From the NCBI GenBank assembly GCA_020161695.1, contig JAIUOO010000009.1, forward strand, positions 62,001 to 126,000: a stretch of 64,000 bases of DNA, in the 5' to 3' direction. Source of the DNA: Pseudomonadota bacterium. Lineage in GTDB: Bacteria; Pseudomonadota; Alphaproteobacteria; Rhizobiales; Phreatobacteraceae. Every line of letters begins with the position of its first letter. Position 1 is the first letter of the stretch. Under the pieces are notes generated by a model. That model saw only the letters and a list, made by a program, of their open reading frames with translations, had not been told where the DNA came from and searched no databases. The translations under genes and the position numbers were made by a program. Positions 59,969 through 64,000 of this stretch are shown in pieces.

Positions 59969-61213
59969 ATGCATGCGTCCGCCCCGCCCGCGTTGACCAA
60001 CTCGGTCGATACAGCCCTGCGCCTCAGGGCGCGCCAGGTCATTCCCGGCGGCCTCTGGGGCCATCTCAACGCCGCCAACCTGCCGGAGGGCTATCCGCAG
60101 TTCTTCGCGCGCGGCGAGGGCTGCCGCGTCATCGACGTGGACGGCCGCGAGTTCGTCGACTTCATGTGTTCATGGGGGCCGATCGTCCTCGGTCACCACC
60201 ACCCGGCCGTCGAGGATGCGACGCGCCGGCAGGCGGCTCTTGGCGACACGCTGAACGGCCCCGCCCCCGTGCTGGTGGAACTGGCCGAACTGATGGTCGA
60301 GCTCATCCCCCACGCCGACTGGTGCCTGTTCGAGAAGAATGGCGGCGACGCGACCACCGCCGCCGTCACCATCGCCCGCGCGGGAACCGGCCGGAAGAAG
60401 CTGCTGGTCGCGCGCGGCAGCTATCACGGCGCGGTGCCCTGGTGCACGCCCTCGCTCGCCGGGGTCACGGCCGAAGATCGCGCCCATATCCTGCACTACG
60501 ACTACAACGACATCGCGAGCCTCGAGGCTGCGGTGGACCAGGCAGGGGGAGATCTCGCGGGTATCCTCGTCACGGCATTCCGGCACGACATGGCAAGGGC
60601 GCTGGAAATGCCCGCCCCCGCCTTCGCGCGACGGATGCGCGAGCTTTGCGACGCGGCCGACGCGGCCCTGATCCTCGACGATGTCCGCGCCGGGTTCCGC
60701 CTTCATCTCGGCGGTTCGTGGGAGACGATCGGCGTCGCGCCCGACCTTGCCGCCTACAGCAAGGCGATCGCCAACGGCTATCCGCTCGGCGCCATCACGG
60801 GTCGCGACCGCTGGCGCGAGGCGGCAACGAAGATCTTCACCACCGGCTCGTTCTGGTGCGAGGCGGTGCCCATGGCCGCGGCGCTAGCGACCATCACCGA
60901 GCTGAAGCGCATCGAGGGACCAGCCGTCATGGCGCGCATGGGTCAGCGGCTGCGGGATGGGCTCGGTCGGCTCGCGGCGAAGCACGGGCTTGCGATCTCG
61001 CAGAGCGGGCCGCCGCAAATGCCGCTGATGTTGTTCGCGGACGATACCGGCTTCGCCAAGGGTTCAACCTTCTGCAGCGCCGCACTGAAGGCCGGCGCCT
61101 ACTTTCACCCGAAGCACAACATGTTCCTGTCCTGCGCCCACACGGAAGCGGATATCGACCGCGCGCTGGACGCGGCGGACGAGGGCTTCGCAGCGGTGGC
61201 GCGGATGGGCTGA
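59969..61213 (+). CDS. Class III PLP-dependent aminotransferase (glutamate-semialdehyde aminomutase-like)
   Basis: This 414-residue fold-type I enzyme has RVIDVDGREFVDFMCSWGPI, VLGHHHPAVEDATRRQAALG, the phosphate-binding EKNGGDATTAAVTIAR, LILDDVRAGFRLH with the Asp that contacts the pyridine nitrogen, and PLP-Lys265 in AYSKAIANGYPLGAITG. It resembles glutamate-1-semialdehyde 2,1-aminomutases and beta-amino acid transaminases. In this setting it could move the amino group of an amino acid or semialdehyde formed by the neighbouring hydrolases; a biosynthetic HemL role is unlikely given the location. GGAGA precedes ATG 59969. It converges on the amidase gene with a three-base gap. Confidence 0.85.
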   Translation: MHASAPPALTNSVDTALRLRARQVIPGGLWGHLNAANLPEGYPQFFARGEGCRVIDVDGREFVDFMCSWGPIVLGHHHPAVEDATRRQAALGDTLNGPAPVLVELAELMVELIPHADWCLFEKNGGDATTAAVTIARAGTGRKKLLVARGSYHGAVPWCTPSLAGVTAEDRAHILHYDYNDIASLEAAVDQAGGDLAGILVTAFRHDMARALEMPAPAFARRMRELCDAADAALILDDVRAGFRLHLGGSWETIGVAPDLAAYSKAIANGYPLGAITGRDRWREAATKIFTTGSFWCEAVPMAAALATITELKRIEGPAVMARMGQRLRDGLGRLAAKHGLAISQSGPPQMPLMLFADDTGFAKGSTFCSAALKAGAYFHPKHNMFLSCAHTEADIDRALDAADEGFAAVARMG

Positions 61214-61216
61214 AGC

Positions 61217-62641
61217 TCAGACCAGCGCGTCGAGCGCCTTGACCAGCACCGGATGAGGCTGCGCGAAGCCGAGCGCCGCCTCGATGGCGAGCCCGGCTTC
61301 GAGGATCAGCCGCTCGGAGTATTTCGCTCCCACGACCTGCAGCCCGATCGGCAGGCCTGACGCCGACAACCCGCAGGGCACTGTCGAGGCCGGCTGTCCC
61401 GTCAGGTTGAACGGCAGGGTGAAGGGCACGCTGTCGCGCCAGCGGTCATAGACCTGGCAGTGATAGATCGTCTCAACCGGCGGGGCGACATGCGGCATGG
61501 TCGGCGTCAGCATCAGGTCGTAGTCGCGATGGAAGGCCGCGAACTCGCGACCGAGCGCGGCCCGCGCCGCTTCGGCATCGAGCAACTGGTCGATGGTGAC
61601 CGCCATGCCCCTTTCGGCGAGATCACGGAAGGTCGGATCGAGCTCGTCCCAGCGCTCCTTCGGGATCAGGCGCATGCGGCGCGCGAAGGCGCCAATCCAG
61701 TAGACCTCGAAGCGGCCCTTCAGTTCGCCGATCGGCGAGGGCACCTCGGTGATCGTGGCGCCGTAGCTGCGCAGCTTTTCGACGGCGGCATCGACGACGG
61801 CGCGCACCTCCTGGTCGGGACCGAAGCCGCCGAGGACCGGCGCGTAAGCGATGCGCAGGCCCTTGAGCTTGGGTTCGAGCCCGGTCATCCAGCCAGGAAC
61901 CGTCGGCGGCAGCGCGAACCAGTCGCGGTCGTCGGGACGCGCCATGACGTCGAGCGTCGCGATGGCGTCCTCGACCGTCCGGGTGATCGGCCCGCCGGAA
62001 ACGAGGGTCGCGAACATGCCCTCCTGCGGGTGATGGGGCACGCGGCCGAAGGTCGGCTTCAGCCCGTAGAGGCCGCAGAGATTGGCGGGGATGCGGATGG
62101 AACCGCCGCCGTCATTACCGAAGGCGATGGTGCCGATGCCGGCCGCCACGCAGGCCGCCGCGCCGCCGCTGGAGCCGCCCGGCGAGGCCGCGATGTTCCA
62201 GGGGTTGCGCGTCGGCCCGTCCTGCAGCGGCCCGTCGGTCAGGCCCTTCCAGCCGAATTCCGGCAGGCGCGTCTTGCCGAGGATGATCGCACCCGCCTCG
62301 CGCAGGCGCGCAACGACCGGCGAGTCCGCCGCGGCGGGCGTATCCGGGGTCGTGCGGGAGCCATGGCGGGTCGGAAATCCCGCAACGTCGACATTGTCCT
62401 TGATGGTCACGGTGACGCCGTCGAGCGGCCCCGTGGGGCGGCCGGCCGCCCAGCGCGCGTCACTCTCCTGCGCCGCCTTCAGCGCACCATCGACATCGAC
62501 GACCTGCATCGCATGCAGCACGGGATCGATGCGCGCGATGCGCTCCAGATGCAGGCTCGCGATCGAACTCGGCTTGGCGGTGCCGGCGGCGTAGCGCGCG
62601 CCGAGTTCCGCGATGGTCAGGAAGCAGTCCGCGTCTTGCAT
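61217..62641 (-). CDS. Amidase signature family enzyme 1
   Basis: The 474-residue hydrolase has the amidase-signature triad in normal spacing: Lys81 in VTVTIKDNVDVAGFPT, cis-Ser157 in SPGGSSGGAAACVAAG, and nucleophile Ser181 in FGNDGGGSIRIPANLCGLYG. LPFNLTGQPASTVPCG near the C-terminus is also typical. It is too generic to name a substrate; many such enzymes hydrolyse small aliphatic or aromatic amides, allophanate or ureido compounds. GatA is unlikely since no gatB/gatC is present and two copies are in tandem. ATG 62641 gives MQDADCFLTIAELG; the second amidase gene ends 11 bases upstream. Confidence 0.9.
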   Translation of the reverse strand: MQDADCFLTIAELGARYAAGTAKPSSIASLHLERIARIDPVLHAMQVVDVDGALKAAQESDARWAAGRPTGPLDGVTVTIKDNVDVAGFPTRHGSRTTPDTPAAADSPVVARLREAGAIILGKTRLPEFGWKGLTDGPLQDGPTRNPWNIAASPGGSSGGAAACVAAGIGTIAFGNDGGGSIRIPANLCGLYGLKPTFGRVPHHPQEGMFATLVSGGPITRTVEDAIATLDVMARPDDRDWFALPPTVPGWMTGLEPKLKGLRIAYAPVLGGFGPDQEVRAVVDAAVEKLRSYGATITEVPSPIGELKGRFEVYWIGAFARRMRLIPKERWDELDPTFRDLAERGMAVTIDQLLDAEAARAALGREFAAFHRDYDLMLTPTMPHVAPPVETIYHCQVYDRWRDSVPFTLPFNLTGQPASTVPCGLSASGLPIGLQVVGAKYSERLILEAGLAIEAALGFAQPHPVLVKALDALV

Positions 62642-62652
62642 CGGGGAAATCC

Positions 62653-64000
62653 TCAGGCCGCTTTCGGCCGGTGCTGCGCCCAGGGGCGCGTCAGTTCGAG
62701 CAGCGAGGCGAACCGCAGGACGTCGGTGTCGTGCCCCCAGCGCCCGACGATCTGGATGCCGGTCGGCAGGCCGTCCGCGCCGAAACCGGACGGGATCGAG
62801 ACGGCGGGATGGCCGGTCAGGTTGAAGGGGTACTGGTAGGAGGTCCAGCCCTGCCGGGTGATGCCGCATTTGACGCCGTCAACCTCGACCTCGTCGTTGG
62901 CGGCGTCGAACCCGACCGGCAGGGCCGTGCGCGAATGAGTCGGCATGACCAGCATGTCGTAGCGGTCGAACAGGCCCTGAATCTGCCGGAACAGTTTCGT
63001 GCGGGCGAACTGCGCGTTGCGGAAATCGGCGAGGCTGAACATGGCGCCGCGCTGCATGAAGGCGAGCGTCACCGGGTCCATCTGGTTCTGCCATTTCGGC
63101 AGGAACGGCGCGCAGAACACCGCGAAGTTCGACTGGTAGAGGATGCGTCCTTCGAGCTCGATCCAGTCGATCGTCTCGGTCACGTCCTCGACATCCGCGC
63201 CGAGCCCTGCCCAGGCGTCGAGCGAAGCGCGCGTATTGGCGAGCACGTCGGCCGCGACGCGGGGGTTGGCGCATCTCTCGATGTAGCCGATCCGGATGCC
63301 GGAGAGATCCTGCCCGATCAGCGTCGGCGAGAGCCGGCGGCGGTCCTCGTTGCCCTGCGTCCAGGGGTCTTTCGCTGTCGCGCCCGTCAGGACGGCATGC
63401 ATCACCGCCGCGTCGGTGACGGTGCGGGCAAGCGGTCCGGCATAGATGTTGTTGCCGAAAGCGTCGCGCGTCGTGTCGTAGGGCACGGCGCCGAGCGTCG
63501 GCTTCAGCCCGACTAGACCGCAGCAGGCGGCAGGTCCGCGCACCGACCCCGCGCCATCGGTGCCGAGCCCGAGGGGTGCGACGCCGGCCGCGACCGCCGC
63601 TGCCGCGCCGCCGCTCGATCCGCCCGGCGTGCGGTCGAGATTCCACGGATTGCGCGTGACGCCGAAGCTCGGTCCGTCGGTCAGCCCCTTGTTGCCGAAT
63701 TCCGGCGTCGTGGTCTTTCCGACGATGATCGCCCCGGCCTCGCGCAGGCGGGTGACCAGCACATCGTCTCCCGACGCGACATTGTCGGCAAAGATCGCGG
63801 TGCCGTGCTTGGTCTTGACGCCCGCGACGTCGACGAGATCCTTGATATGCACCGGCACGCCATGCAGAGGCCCGAGCTGCCCGCCGGCCATGACCGCCTC
63901 TTCGGCTCGCTTCGCATCGGCCAGCGCCTGATCGGCCATGACGGTCACGAAGCAGTTGAGACGTGGCTGTTCGCGCTCGATCGCCGCCAGGACGACCTTC
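62653..64000 (-). CDS. Amidase signature family enzyme 2 (N-terminus beyond window edge)
   Basis: About 449 residues are visible. The frame is open to the right edge (the last in-window codons read KVVLAAIEREQPRLNCFV), so the GTG at 63948 is internal and the true start lies outside. Landmarks: catalytic Lys in VPVHIKDLVDVAGVKTKHG, cis-Ser in TPGGSSGGAAAAVAAG, nucleophile Ser in LGTDGAGSVRGPAACCGLVG, and YPFNLTGHPAVSIPSG. It is a diverged paralogue of amidase 1 and is transcribed ahead of it, 11 bases apart. Both probably serve one pathway with related but distinct amides. Confidence 0.88.
   Translation of the reverse strand, partial: KVVLAAIEREQPRLNCFVTVMADQALADAKRAEEAVMAGGQLGPLHGVPVHIKDLVDVAGVKTKHGTAIFADNVASGDDVLVTRLREAGAIIVGKTTTPEFGNKGLTDGPSFGVTRNPWNLDRTPGGSSGGAAAAVAAGVAPLGLGTDGAGSVRGPAACCGLVGLKPTLGAVPYDTTRDAFGNNIYAGPLARTVTDAAVMHAVLTGATAKDPWTQGNEDRRRLSPTLIGQDLSGIRIGYIERCANPRVAADVLANTRASLDAWAGLGADVEDVTETIDWIELEGRILYQSNFAVFCAPFLPKWQNQMDPVTLAFMQRGAMFSLADFRNAQFARTKLFRQIQGLFDRYDMLVMPTHSRTALPVGFDAANDEVEVDGVKCGITRQGWTSYQYPFNLTGHPAVSIPSGFGADGLPTGIQIVGRWGHDTDVLRFASLLELTRPWAQHRPKAA

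Noticed and set aside
62653..63948. Amidase 2 as a complete gene starting with GTG at 63948
   Set aside because: Coding sequence typical of the amidase N-terminus continues to base 64000, so the real start is outside the window.
1..64000. CRISPR arrays, prophage, transposases, tRNA or rRNA genes
   Set aside because: I saw no regularly spaced direct repeats, phage or transposase proteins, or cloverleaf/ribosomal RNA signatures on either strand; a computed scan would be needed to exclude short tRNAs fully.

Overview
The window is GC-rich DNA from what looks like an alphaproteobacterium of the order Hyphomicrobiales (Bosea/Phreatobacter/Bradyrhizobium-like; the genus cannot be fixed from sequence reading alone). 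The indicators are an NDUFA12-type complex I accessory subunit next to a DUF2155 protein, a long-form HisG encoded with HisZ, a 2-Cys OhrR, many Tat-exported transporter receptors, and intergenic repeats of the 'CATGGCCGGG..CCCGGCCATCC' kind. No prophage, insertion sequence, CRISPR array, tRNA or rRNA was seen. Both edges cut genes: an amino-acid-binding protein on the left and an amidase on the right.

Layout. 0-6 kb: polar amino acid ABC transporter operon ending in an N-carbamoyl-D-amino-acid hydrolase, then an orphan Tat-exported peptide-type binding protein. 6-16.5 kb: housekeeping and small accessory genes (pgi, rppH, a DeoR regulator, a CopD-domain membrane protein, an MFS carrier, a histidine phosphatase, a Bug-type receptor, two GNATs, aat, azlCD). 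16.5-28 kb: hisG-hisZ, a LysR gene divergent from glcDEF, ohrR/ohr, a glycosyltransferase, and malate synthase, which can consume the glyoxylate made by GlcDEF. 28-36.3 kb: a TorF-type porin, a DUF2076 protein, ndufa12, DUF2155, a PCu(A)C copper chaperone, a flavin reductase-like protein and a 1227-residue six-PAS GGDEF-EAL protein. 36.4-42.5 kb: a cobalamin-riboswitch operon (btuB-btuF-btuC-btuD) that ends in a translationally coupled luciferase-like monooxygenase.

42.5-64 kb is the most distinctive part, an accessory catabolic region concerned with amide and N-heterocycle chemistry. One operon carries an SsuABC-like importer plus three tandem paralogous amidohydrolases. After an orphan TadG-like gene comes a second SsuABC-like importer operon interleaved with close homologues of RutB, RutC and RutD of pyrimidine catabolism plus a second alpha/beta hydrolase, but without RutA, RutE, RutF or RutG. 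Its LysR gene lies just upstream. Beyond it lie a flavin monooxygenase with an extra N-terminal domain, a class III aminotransferase and two tandem amidases. Import, deamination or ring hydrolysis, ureido/carbamoyl hydrolysis, enamine/imine detoxification and amide cleavage are thus encoded side by side. The substrate is unknown, and a RutA-less Rut-type pathway fed by dedicated ABC importers is the best candidate here for an undescribed system.

Regulatory DNA includes the cobalamin riboswitch with a 19-bp perfect palindrome upstream, an OhrR-type operator, a hairpin that would mask the ribosome binding site of the Rut-like operon, a TTGCA-type operator cluster before the amidohydrolase operon, three clear stem-loop terminators, and three copies of one palindromic repeat, every one at a convergent gene junction.
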